From: Deltaproteobacteria bacterium
Lineage (GTDB): Bacteria; Desulfobacterota; Deferrimicrobia; Deferrimicrobiales; Deferrimicrobiaceae
Length of the DNA stretch: 5,522 nucleotides
Assembly (NCBI GenBank): GCA_021802685.1
Contig: JAJZRM010000210.1
Span: forward strand, 1-5,522
Direction: 5' to 3'
Below the pieces are notes generated by a model. It saw only the letters and a program-made list of their open reading frames with translations, was not told where the DNA came from and made no database searches. Position 1 is the first letter of the stretch; each line of letters begins with the position of its first letter. Below are positions 1 to 5,522 of this stretch, in pieces. The translations under genes were made by a program, and so were the position numbers.

Positions 1-423
1 TGGGAATGCGGCTACGGCGATACGTACACCGTCGACGGCTTGCCGCTCGTTCCGACCTGGGGCGGTGGGAATTACAGCCCGGATGCCGTTGCGCGCGTGG
101 GGCGGCTGATTCTCAGGCAGGGCGACTGGGACGGCGTTCGGATCATCGGTTCCGATGTCGTCCAGGCGGCGACCACCCGTTTTGCCGGCCTTCCGGGGGA
201 TGCCCTGCTCGGTTTTTGGGGAAACACCGCCGTTGGCGGGAGCCGGCCATTTCCTTCACTGCCGGAGGATGCGGTCTATGGCGCCGGCGCCGGGCATCAG
301 GTCCTGCTGATCATCCCCAGCCTGGACGTGATCATGGTGAGGTTCGGCGAATCCCTGGACGGCGGAGAGTTCGATCCGGCCCTCGAAAATTACCTGTTCG
401 CACCCCTCATGGCGGCGTTTTAA
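1..423 (+). CDS. Serine hydrolase, class C beta-lactamase/esterase family (3' part only)
   Basis: The reading frame is open from the first base and ends at TAA 421-423, giving the last 140 residues of a protein whose start lies upstream of the window. The visible part has the look of the C-terminal half of the beta-lactamase-related serine hydrolase family (Pfam Beta-lactamase type). A GGGNYS stretch lies near residues 21-26 and is followed by a helix resembling the 'A-x-x-G-R-L-I-L-R-x-G-x-W-x-G-x-R-I-I' segment. Near residues 93-100 is YGAGAGHQ, followed by a hydrophobic strand LLIIPSLDVIMVRFG; this is where the family's KTG/HxG third active-site box and its following strand sit. The SxxK nucleophile and YxN boxes would be upstream and cannot be checked. 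Family members range from esterases and D-aminopeptidases to penicillin-binding-like proteins, so substrate and cell location are unknown. It lies 101 bases before the dehydrogenase operon and has no evident link to it. Confidence 0.8.
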   Translation, partial: WECGYGDTYTVDGLPLVPTWGGGNYSPDAVARVGRLILRQGDWDGVRIIGSDVVQAATTRFAGLPGDALLGFWGNTAVGGSRPFPSLPEDAVYGAGAGHQVLLIIPSLDVIMVRFGESLDGGEFDPALENYLFAPLMAAF

Positions 424-524
424 CCTTCCCCGCATGCTATGGTAAGAGTACGCATCCGGCGAAATGAAACGGCCCGGTTTGCATCATAAATGAAGAATAT
501 AAGACGGTCCGACGGAGCGCCGCG
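424..524 (+). promoter_or_regulatory. Intergenic leader before the dehydrogenase operon, with weak -10-like box
   Basis: This 101-base gap separates the hydrolase stop from the E1 alpha start. A TATAAG hexamer at 498-503 matches five of six bases of the sigma-70 -10 consensus. No convincing -35 box is found 16-18 bases upstream, where the sequence reads roughly CGGTTT. If this were used, transcription would begin near 510 and leave a very short leader with the ribosome binding site at 514-517. No strong hairpin followed by a T run is seen, so I cannot point to a terminator for the hydrolase gene. Promoter assignment is tentative. Confidence 0.25.
514..517 (+). promoter_or_regulatory. Ribosome binding site deciding the TTG start of E1 alpha
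   Basis: GGAG sits seven bases before TTG 525-527. The alternative in-frame GTG at 531 would be thirteen bases away, which is too far. This favours TTG as the initiation codon. Confidence 0.6.
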
Positions 525-1490
525 TTGAACGTGAACAGGCAGGAAGCATTGGAATACATGAGGAAAATGGTTTTGATCCGCCGGTTCGAGGAGCGCGCGG
601 AGGAGGCGTACGGACAGGGGAGGATCGGCGGGTTCCTTCACCTGTACATCGGCGAGGAAGCGATCGCGGTCGGGGCCATGGCGGCCATGAAACCGGATGA
701 CGACGTGGTGACGCATTACCGCGACCACGGGTACATCCTGGCGCGCGGGGTCGATCCGAAGGTGGTGATGGCGGAGCTGTACGGGAAGACGACCGGCGTT
801 TCCAAGGGGAAGGGCGGTTCGATGCACCTGGCGGCCGTGGACCGGCACATCTGGGGAGGCTATGCCATCGTCGCCGGGCACATCCCGCTGGCCGTGGGCC
901 TGGCGTTGGCGAACCAGTACCGCAACCTGCCGCGGGTCGTCACCTGTTTTTTCGGAGACGGAGCGACCAACAACGGTACGTTCTACTCCGCCCTCAACAT
1001 GGCGGCGGTGTGGAAATTGCCGCTGGTGGCGATCGTGGAAAACAACCTCTACGGGATGGGAACGGCCGTGGAGCGCGCTTCCGCGGTGAGCGACATCTTC
1101 AAGAAGGCCGCCTCCTTCGAAATCCCCGCGGTGCAGACCGACGGTAACGACCTCCTGGGCGTGAGGGATACCGTCCGCACGATGGTCGAGATGGCCCGGG
1201 CCGGCGAAGGACCGCAACTGATCGAGGCGAGGACCTATCGGTTCCGGGGGCATTCGATGGGCGATCCGCAGCGTTACCGGGGCAAGGACGAGGTGGAGGC
1301 GGCGAAAGAGCGGGATCCGATCGTGCTCTGGCGCCGGTCGCTCCTGGAAAGCCGGCTGGCGACGGAGGACGATTTCCGGAAGATCGCCGAGGAGGTCGAG
1401 GCGGAAGTGGAAACGGCGGTCCGATTCGCCGAATCCAGCCCGGACCCGGACCCGAGCGAGCTTTGCGCCAACGTCCTGGTCCCGGGATAG
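525..1490 (+). CDS. pdhA: Pyruvate dehydrogenase E1 component, alpha subunit
   Basis: This 321-residue protein is the ThDP-binding alpha chain of an alpha2beta2 2-oxoacid dehydrogenase E1, a cytoplasmic enzyme that decarboxylates pyruvate and, with the beta chain, reductively acylates the lipoyl group of E2. Full family length (about 320-360) is present. Visible family features are the N-terminal RRFEE segment (19-23), KGKGGSMHL (95-102), and the ThDP/Mg motif GDG at 144-146 followed by exactly 26 residues and then NN at 173-174. The intervening LNMAAVWKLP and the trailing YGMGTAVERA are classic for this family. The active-site loop YRFRGHSMGDP (238-248) holds the conserved His243 and the Ser244 equivalent of the mammalian regulatory phosphosite. 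The start is TTG, chosen by its ribosome binding site; a GTG two codons downstream is possible. E1 beta follows after eight bases. An acetoin or branched-chain E1 alpha is the alternative. PDH is preferred on overall motif wording, but substrate cannot be proven from sequence alone. Confidence 0.93.
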   Translation: MNVNRQEALEYMRKMVLIRRFEERAEEAYGQGRIGGFLHLYIGEEAIAVGAMAAMKPDDDVVTHYRDHGYILARGVDPKVVMAELYGKTTGVSKGKGGSMHLAAVDRHIWGGYAIVAGHIPLAVGLALANQYRNLPRVVTCFFGDGATNNGTFYSALNMAAVWKLPLVAIVENNLYGMGTAVERASAVSDIFKKAASFEIPAVQTDGNDLLGVRDTVRTMVEMARAGEGPQLIEARTYRFRGHSMGDPQRYRGKDEVEAAKERDPIVLWRRSLLESRLATEDDFRKIAEEVEAEVETAVRFAESSPDPDPSELCANVLVPG

Positions 1491-1498
1491 GCGCTGCC

Positions 1499-2470
1499 AT
1501 GCCCCTGATCACGTACCGCGACGCCATTCGCGACGCCCTGCGGGAAGAGATGATACGCGACGACCGTGTCCTGATCCTGGGCGAAGAAGTCGGGGTGTGG
1601 GGAGGGACGTACGCGGTCACGCGGAACCTGCACGAGGAATTCGGCGGGAAACGGGTGATCGACACTCCGATCGCCGAGGCCGCAATCATCGGGGCGGCGA
1701 TCGGCGCGGCCATGGGCGGGTTGCGCCCGGTCGCGGAGCTGATGACGATCAATTTCAGCCTCGAAGCGATGGACCAGATCGTCAACAACGCGGCGAAGAT
1801 CCATTACATGTTCGGCGGCCAGATCAAGGTGCCGCTGGTGATCCGCACCCCGGCGGGGTGGGGGCAGCTGGGGGCGACCCACTCGCAATCGTTCGAGGCA
1901 TGGTTCGCCCATCTTCCCGGCCTGATCGTCGCCATGCCGGGAACGCCGCGCGACGCGAAAGGACTGCTCAAGACCGCCATCCGGTCCGAGAACCCCGTGA
2001 TGTTCATCGAGCATGCCCGGCTGTACGGGTTGAAAGGCGAGGTCCCGGAAGGAGAGTACACCCTGCCGCTGGGCGTCTCGGACATCAAGCGCGGGGGACG
2101 CGACGTCACGATCGTCACGTACTCGCGGATGCTGCACGTTGCGCTGGGCGCGGCGGAGGAACTGGCGAAGGAGGGGATCGAGTGCGAAGTGGTCGATCTC
2201 CGCACGCTGCGGCCGCTGGACATGGGGCCGGCGTACGAATCGGTGAAGAAAACCCACCGCGCGCTCGTCGTCGAGGAGGACTGGACGACATGCGGAATGG
2301 GCGCCGAAATCGCGGCGCGCATCGGCCGCGACCGGTTCGATCACCTCGACGCGCCGGTGGAGCGGCTGGGCCAGGTGGAGGTGCCCGTGCCGTACGCTAA
2401 AAACCTCGAGGCGTTGATGTTCCCCGATGAGAGGATGGTTGCCGACAGGGTCAGGAAAATGCTTTCGTAA
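1499..2470 (+). CDS. pdhB: Pyruvate dehydrogenase E1 component, beta subunit
   Basis: This 323-residue protein is the beta chain of the E1 heterotetramer; it supplies the pyrimidine-side half of the ThDP site and the transketolase C-terminal domain. Residues 4-180 form the pyrimidine-binding domain: LGEEVG (27-32), then DTPIAE (55-60), whose Glu60 is the catalytic glutamate that activates the cofactor. Next come GLRPVAELM (74-82), the highly conserved MDQIVNNAAKIHYMFGGQ (91-108), RTPAG (116-120) and THSQS with His128. From about 195 the C-terminal domain includes DVTIVTYSRM, VVDLRTLRPLD and VVEEDWTTCGMG, all typical. Length equals the family norm. I chose ATG 1499 because it gives the standard N-terminus MPLITYRDAI; an in-frame TTG at 1463 would add 12 residues and overlap E1 alpha. 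The preceding ribosome site is weak (GGGATAGG region at 1484-1491), so coupling to termination of E1 alpha eight bases upstream is likely. E2 follows directly. Confidence 0.94.
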   Translation: MPLITYRDAIRDALREEMIRDDRVLILGEEVGVWGGTYAVTRNLHEEFGGKRVIDTPIAEAAIIGAAIGAAMGGLRPVAELMTINFSLEAMDQIVNNAAKIHYMFGGQIKVPLVIRTPAGWGQLGATHSQSFEAWFAHLPGLIVAMPGTPRDAKGLLKTAIRSENPVMFIEHARLYGLKGEVPEGEYTLPLGVSDIKRGGRDVTIVTYSRMLHVALGAAEELAKEGIECEVVDLRTLRPLDMGPAYESVKKTHRALVVEEDWTTCGMGAEIAARIGRDRFDHLDAPVERLGQVEVPVPYAKNLEALMFPDERMVADRVRKMLS

Positions 2471-2476
2471 AGGGGG
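2471..2476 (+). promoter_or_regulatory. Ribosome binding site deciding the GTG start of E2
   Basis: AGGGGG begins immediately after the E1 beta stop codon. It lies five bases before GTG 2482 but overlaps the first base of the earlier in-frame GTG at 2476, which would leave no spacer. This favours the start at 2482. Confidence 0.5.
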
Positions 2477-2481
2477 TGGCC

Positions 2482-3699
2482 GTGGCGACGAACGTGATCC
2501 TGCCTTCGTTGGGTTTCGACATGGTCGAAGGGACGCTGTCCCGCTGGCTCCGCAATGAGGGCGACCGGGTGGAAAAAGGGGAAGCGATCGCCGAAATTGA
2601 AACGGAGAAGGCCACCGTCGAGATCGAGGCGGCCATTTCGGGCGTCCTCACGAAAATCGTCGTGGAGGCAGGGAAAACGGTGCCGGTGGGGACCGTGATC
2701 GGCCGGATCGCGGAGCCGGGCGAAACGGTCGAGGCCGCGCCGGCCCCCGCGGCGCCCCCGCAGGCTCCGATCCCGAGCCCTCCTCCGACGGTTGTTCCCT
2801 CGGGCGCGGAGAAGAAAGAGATTCCCCCCAAACCCGCCGAGGAGCGGGTCAAGTCTTCTCCGGTTGCTCGCCGGATGGCCCATGAGGCGGGGATCGACCT
2901 GGCGAGTATCCGGGGGACCGGCCCCGACGGGCGCGTGATGGAGCGCGACGTACGGGCGGCGATGGAAACGAAACTTCCTCCGTCCGAGCGTCCCCGGGAA
3001 GCGGGGCCTCCCCCGGGCGGCACCGTCCCCCTGAGCCGGATGCGCCAGGCGATCGCGCGGCGGATGACCGAGAGCAAGTCGACGGCGCCGCATTTCTACG
3101 TCACCGTCGAAATCGCCATGGACGAGGCGATGAACGTCCGGGAGCAGCTGAACCGTTTCGCGCCGGACGAAGGCAAGATCTCCGTAAACGACCTGATCAT
3201 TTCGGCCGCGGCCAGGGCCTTGACCCGTTTCCCGTCCCTGAACGCGTCGTATCGGGACGGAAGCCTCGAGATCCACCCCCGGATCGACATCGGCATCGTC
3301 GTCGCGCTGGAGGACGGGCTCATCCTGCCGGTGCTGCGCGGAGCGGACAAGAAACCGCTGAAAACGATCGCCTCCGAGGCCCGCGCGTTGAGCGAGCGTG
3401 CCCGCGAAGGGAAATTGCGATCCGACGACGTGGGGTCCGGCACGTTCACGATATCGAACCTCGGCATGTACGAGGTCGATGAATTCATCGCCATCATCAA
3501 CCCGCCCGAGGCGGCCATCCTCGCCGTCGGCGCCGTGGCGCCGCGGCCGGTCGCGGCCGGGGGAGAGGTGCGGATCTCGTTGCGGATGAAAGCGACCTTG
3601 TCGGTGGACCACCGGGTCGCCGACGGCGCGCAGGCGGGGCGATTCCTTCAAGAGGTCAGGAAACGGCTGGAGAACCCGGTCACCCTCTTGGTGGATTAG
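2482..3699 (+). CDS. pdhC: Dihydrolipoamide acetyltransferase (E2 core of pyruvate dehydrogenase)
   Basis: This E2 chain of 405 residues forms the core of the complex, accepts the acyl group from E1 on its lipoyl arm and transfers it to CoA. One N-terminal lipoyl domain spans about 1-76, with the lipoylation site in ETEKATVEIEA at Lys43. An Ala/Pro-rich flexible linker runs about 83-120. A peripheral subunit-binding domain spans about 124-160, with SSPVARRMAHEAGID and the GTGPDGRVMERDV signature that docks E1 or E3. The catalytic domain runs from about 180 to the end, starting PLSRMRQAIARRM and closing with the CAT-like active site DHRVADG, where His377 is the catalytic base. Length and domain order are those of a single-lipoyl-domain E2. 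GTG 2482 gives a family-like MATNVILPSLGF start; GTG 2476 would add two residues. It is the last gene of the operon: no E3 gene follows, and the next gene is convergent eight bases on. Confidence 0.93.
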   Translation: MATNVILPSLGFDMVEGTLSRWLRNEGDRVEKGEAIAEIETEKATVEIEAAISGVLTKIVVEAGKTVPVGTVIGRIAEPGETVEAAPAPAAPPQAPIPSPPPTVVPSGAEKKEIPPKPAEERVKSSPVARRMAHEAGIDLASIRGTGPDGRVMERDVRAAMETKLPPSERPREAGPPPGGTVPLSRMRQAIARRMTESKSTAPHFYVTVEIAMDEAMNVREQLNRFAPDEGKISVNDLIISAAARALTRFPSLNASYRDGSLEIHPRIDIGIVVALEDGLILPVLRGADKKPLKTIASEARALSERAREGKLRSDDVGSGTFTISNLGMYEVDEFIAIINPPEAAILAVGAVAPRPVAAGGEVRISLRMKATLSVDHRVADGAQAGRFLQEVRKRLENPVTLLVD

Positions 3700-3707
3700 A
3701 GCGGCGT

Positions 3708-3920
3708 TTAGTCCATGACGGGATGATTAATGTTCGCCAGCTTCCTTTCCCTCTCGATGAACCGTGCCACGTCCTTGCGCCGGAATCTCCACTGGTTCCC
3801 GCTTTTATACCCCTTCAGGATTCCCCTGCGGGCCATGTCGTTGATGGTGTCCGGGCTCGCGTCCAGAAGGATGGCCAGGTCGCGCGTTTTCAGGATGGTA
3901 GGCAGGCTCTCCAGGTTCAC
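3708..3920 (-). CDS. Small excisionase/MerR-like helix-turn-helix DNA-binding protein
   Basis: This predicted protein of 70 residues contains one winged helix-turn-helix of the HTH_17/AlpA/excisionase type. LKTRDLAILLDASPDTINDMARRGIL (about 10-35) supplies the two-helix recognition unit. KGYKSGNQWRFRRKDVARFIERERK follows, with the characteristic 'W-R-F-x-x-x-D-V-x-x-F-I' wing and closing helix. Such proteins bind DNA as transcription regulators or as recombination-directionality factors. No integrase, attachment site or other phage gene is visible here, so a regulatory role is more likely. The start is GTG (complement of 3918-3920), which has GGAGG five bases upstream; a TTG four codons earlier would place that ribosome site inside the gene. 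It converges with the E2 gene and diverges from the membrane-protein gene, which makes that pair, or its own promoter, a candidate target. Target and ligand are unknown. Confidence 0.82.
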   Translation of the reverse strand: MNLESLPTILKTRDLAILLDASPDTINDMARRGILKGYKSGNQWRFRRKDVARFIERERKLANINHPVMD

Positions 3921-3925
3921 GTGAT

Positions 3926-3930
3926 CCTCC
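3926..3930 (-). promoter_or_regulatory. Ribosome binding site of the HTH gene
   Basis: On the minus strand this reads GGAGG, five bases (ATCAC) before GTG at 3920-3918. It is the strongest ribosome binding site in the window and fixes the start of the small HTH gene. Confidence 0.75.
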
Positions 3931-3959
3931 AATGTTTACTTCCGTCGATGTCTGCACGA

Positions 3960-3988
3960 AAAATAGCATACCGTTATATTTCTGTAAA
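3960..3988 (-). promoter_or_regulatory. Candidate sigma-70 promoter for the HTH gene
   Basis: On the minus strand a TTTACA -35 box (complement of 3983-3988, five of six consensus bases) and a TATTTT -10 box (complement of 3960-3965, four of six) are separated by exactly 17 bases. Transcription would start near 3953, leaving a leader of about 33 bases that contains the GGAGG site. The region is clearly richer in A and T than the flanking genes. Confidence 0.45.
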
Positions 3989-3996
3989 TGAGAAAT
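3978..3996. promoter_or_regulatory. Dyad over the HTH promoter -35, possible operator
   Basis: Perfect six-base arms ATTTCT (3978-3983) and AGAAAT (3991-3996) flank a seven-base spacer that contains most of the -35 box of the minus-strand promoter. A further eight-base palindrome, GAAATTTC, overlaps at 3992-3999. The position is right for autoregulation, but arms this short in AT-rich DNA may occur by chance. Confidence 0.25.
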
Positions 3997-3999
3997 TTC

Positions 4000-4028
4000 C
4001 TGACGCGTGCATTTTTTATGTTTTAAAT
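4000..4028 (+). promoter_or_regulatory. Candidate sigma-70 promoter for the membrane protein/methyltransferase pair
   Basis: CTGACG at 4000-4005 (four of six -35 consensus bases) and TTAAAT at 4023-4028 (four of six -10 bases) are 17 bases apart. The predicted start near 4035 would leave about 26 bases to GTG 4061, with the ribosome site in between. A perfect ten-base palindrome, ATATCGATAT (4027-4036), covers the predicted start of transcription. Confidence 0.35.
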
Positions 4029-4050
4029 ATCGATATGTTGCGAAACAGCC

Positions 4051-4055
4051 GGAGG
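4051..4055 (+). promoter_or_regulatory. Ribosome binding site of the membrane-protein gene
   Basis: GGAGG lies five bases (GCGGG) before GTG 4061. It sets the start there rather than at the upstream in-frame ATG at 4007, which lacks a ribosome site, lies inside the candidate promoter and would add an 18-residue non-hydrophobic stretch. Confidence 0.7.
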
Positions 4056-4060
4056 GCGGG

Positions 4061-4732
4061 GTGAGGATTTTTATCTATTCCATTATCGGGATCCCCATCT
4101 TGTTTATAGACGCTGTTCTTATATACACGTTGCCGGGGCACCTCATCGGTCGATTCACCGCAACCCAGGCGGGAATCATGTTCGGAGGTGCATTGGCCTA
4201 CATGGCCGTTCAATTCCTGGTTCGCAAACCCGAACGGTTGTATCTCTGGGGGCACGAGCTGACCCACCTCCTCGTTGCGAAATTATTCTTGCGCCAGGTG
4301 CACGGGTTCCACATCACGTCCCGCGCGGGAGGCAAGGTCGTGATCGACCGGACGAACGTCGCCATCGATCTCGCACCGTATGCCGTTCCGTTTTACAACG
4401 CCGTGGCTCTCGGACCGATCCTGTTGCTTCGGGGGCAACATCGATACGCGGGGGAGATATACCTTGCCGCGGCGGCGTTCCTTTTCACGATGCACCTGGT
4501 ATTCTCATTGGAAGGGTTCCTCCACAAGCAGCCCGACGTGCGGCGGAGCGGCCGAATCTTCTCGGGCGCCGTGGTGCTGTTATTCCTGTTGCTCTGGATA
4601 CCGCTCCTCGGGGCCCCGGGCACGGCTTTCGGCATTCGGGGGCTTTCATCCCTTTACAGGGAATGGATCGGAAGCGCGGGACTTCTTTTTAAATCATCGA
4701 TCCTGTTAAATATTTTTGGGGGCACCGGATGA
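4061..4732 (+). CDS. Multi-pass membrane protein with HELTH motif, putative M50-like zinc metallopeptidase
   Basis: This 223-residue, strongly hydrophobic protein has about five to six predicted membrane segments: roughly 3-24, 36-54, a segment around the HELTH motif at 62-76, 104-123, 131-150 and 166-184. Residues 64-76 read GHELTHLLVAKLF: His65, Glu66 and His69 form an HExxH zinc-binding and catalytic motif embedded in a hydrophobic stretch, as in M50/site-2-type intramembrane proteases and related families. A soluble-looking loop (78-103) and a second conserved-looking patch, DLAPYAVPFYNAV (103-115), follow. QPDVRRSGRIFSG (157-169) resembles a motif I associate with uncharacterised M50-like proteins. 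No clear NPxxDG third-ligand motif is seen, so proteolytic activity is uncertain; Asp103 or Asp159 are possible ligands. It is divergent from the HTH gene, and its stop overlaps the methyltransferase start by ATGA, implying translational coupling. No substrate or pathway can be assigned. Confidence 0.72.
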   Translation: MRIFIYSIIGIPILFIDAVLIYTLPGHLIGRFTATQAGIMFGGALAYMAVQFLVRKPERLYLWGHELTHLLVAKLFLRQVHGFHITSRAGGKVVIDRTNVAIDLAPYAVPFYNAVALGPILLLRGQHRYAGEIYLAAAAFLFTMHLVFSLEGFLHKQPDVRRSGRIFSGAVVLLFLLLWIPLLGAPGTAFGIRGLSSLYREWIGSAGLLFKSSILLNIFGGTG

Positions 4733-5522
4733 TCGAACGGGGAAATTCCATCGAAAAGCGGTTCAAAGAGGCGGTGGAGCGCAATTTCGATCAAAGCGTC
4801 CAGGTATACGACCTGTTCGAGGAGAAACACCGCCTGTTCGAATCGCTCACACGGCGCCAGATCGAGCTGATCGAGCCGACGCGCCCCAAAAGGATTCTCG
4901 ACGTCGGCTGCGGAACCGGTGTTTCCGTCATGACGCTCCACAAATCCCTTATCGGCGATTTCACCCCGATCATCTATGCGATCGACATCAGCGAGGCGAT
5001 GATCAACAAGGCGAAAGAACGGTGCCGGGACGTCCCCGGGTTGTATTTCATCCGCGGAGACGCCGAAAAACTGGATTCGTTCTTCCATGAAGGGTTCGAC
5101 GCCATTTTCTATACGGCCTCCGTTTTCCTGCTTCCGAAGTTCAAGGATTCCATTCGGCAGGCGTGCGGCCTGCTGGGCCCCGAGGGCGTGATTTCCATCA
5201 GTTACTATTCGGGGTTGTTCACGGAGGACGGCGAAGAGGCGATCCCGAAGGTGTTTCCCGACCTTAAATACCAATACAGCGCGGTGCCGATCCACGAACT
5301 CGTTTCATGCATCAATTCCTTGCAGGGATTCCGAACGACATGGGTGGATTTCCATTTCGAAGCCAATAGCGAATTTTTATTCGATTTCCTGTCAATCCCG
5401 GCGCAATCCTCGGGATTGTTCCCGAAAATCCCGTACCTCGACCGGATCCCCAGGATCAGGGAGTTCTGTTACGCATTGGAAGGGAAGGTGGGCAAGGTTT
5501 TCATGGGGTGGAAGTTCTGCAT
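4729..5522 (+). CDS. Class I SAM-dependent methyltransferase (3' end outside the window)
   Basis: The frame opens at ATG 4729, overlaps the previous gene's TGA as ATGA, and has no stop up to the window edge, giving at least 264 residues. GGGGG at 4718-4722, six bases upstream, can act as a ribosome site. The N-terminal helix (about 10-40, NFDQSVQVYDLFEEKHRLFESL) resembles the cap helix of small-molecule methyltransferases of the UbiE/BioC type. The Rossmann core follows: motif I ILDVGCGTG (56-64) for SAM, an acidic residue in YAIDISEAMINKAKE (83-97, Asp86) for the ribose, and FIRGDAEKL (107-115), where Asp111 would contact the adenine. FDAIFYTASVFLL is motif IV-like, and ISISYYSG lies further on. 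More than 90 residues after the core form an extension that I do not recognise. The substrate is unknown; a lipid, quinone or other small molecule is possible. Coupling to the membrane protein suggests a shared role. Confidence 0.85.
   Translation, partial: MIERGNSIEKRFKEAVERNFDQSVQVYDLFEEKHRLFESLTRRQIELIEPTRPKRILDVGCGTGVSVMTLHKSLIGDFTPIIYAIDISEAMINKAKERCRDVPGLYFIRGDAEKLDSFFHEGFDAIFYTASVFLLPKFKDSIRQACGLLGPEGVISISYYSGLFTEDGEEAIPKVFPDLKYQYSAVPIHELVSCINSLQGFRTTWVDFHFEANSEFLFDFLSIPAQSSGLFPKIPYLDRIPRIREFCYALEGKVGKVFMGWKFC

Noticed and set aside
468..486. Possible sigma-54 promoter (GG...TTGC) before the E1 alpha gene
   Set aside because: The GG at 471-472 and the GC at 481-482 are ten bases apart; sigma-54 sites need twelve from G to G, and the rest of the consensus is absent.
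450..486. Possible terminator after the hydrolase, based on AAAC...GTTT around 468-480
   Set aside because: Only four base pairs can form and no T run follows, so it is too weak to call.
490..528. A 12-codon ATG frame whose TGA overlaps the TTG start of E1 alpha, resembling a leader peptide
   Set aside because: There is no ribosome binding site upstream of its ATG, and the only -10-like box (498-503) lies inside it, so it may not even be transcribed. Its short length makes it likely to be chance.
1274..2344. Long minus-strand open frame across E1 alpha and E1 beta
   Set aside because: This is a shadow of two well-supported genes. It spans their junction and shows no domain.
2341..3651. Long open frame of 436 codons on the minus strand across the E2 gene
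   Set aside because: It is antisense to a gene with unmistakable lipoyl, subunit-binding and catalytic motifs. Its composition is rich in Arg, His, Gly and Pro with no recognisable domain, as expected for a GC-rich shadow frame.
4007..4060. Upstream ATG start for the membrane-protein gene at 4007
   Set aside because: It has no ribosome binding site and lies inside the candidate promoter, whereas GTG 4061 has GGAGG at ideal spacing.
4654..5295. Minus-strand open frame of 213 codons opposite the methyltransferase
   Set aside because: The plus-strand frame carries clear SAM-binding motifs and an overlapping start with its neighbour; the minus frame has no motif and no ribosome site I can identify.

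Overview
The window is GC-rich bacterial DNA with tight gene spacing, frequent GTG/TTG starts and good GGAG-type ribosome binding sites. Nothing in it fixes the taxon. An alpha/beta-split pyruvate dehydrogenase E1 (rather than one large AceE chain), together with small membrane-protein and methyltransferase genes, would fit a high-GC environmental Gram-negative lineage such as a deltaproteobacterium or relative. That placement is inference only.

Layout. Bases 1-423 hold the 3' end of a serine hydrolase of the class C beta-lactamase/esterase family. A 101-base gap follows. Bases 525-3699 carry a compact three-gene plus-strand operon for a 2-oxoacid dehydrogenase complex: E1 alpha, E1 beta and the lipoyl-bearing E2 acyltransferase, best read as pyruvate dehydrogenase. 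Eight bases after the E2 stop, and pointing the other way, lies the stop of a 70-residue excisionase/MerR-like helix-turn-helix protein (3708-3920, minus strand). A divergent, locally AT-rich intergenic region (3921-4060) contains plausible promoters for both directions and two small dyads. It is followed by a plus-strand pair: a multi-pass membrane protein with an HELTH zinc-protease-like motif (4061-4732), and a SAM-dependent methyltransferase that overlaps it by ATGA and runs off the window end (4729-5522).

How the genes work together. E1 alpha and beta form the ThDP-dependent decarboxylase. E2 carries the acyl group on its lipoyl lysine and passes it to CoA. The E3 dihydrolipoamide dehydrogenase needed to reoxidise the lipoyl group is not encoded here and must come from elsewhere. 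The HTH gene and the membrane protein/methyltransferase pair are divergently transcribed, so the small HTH protein is a natural candidate regulator of that pair, but this is not demonstrated. The function of the pair is unknown and is the least explained part of the window.
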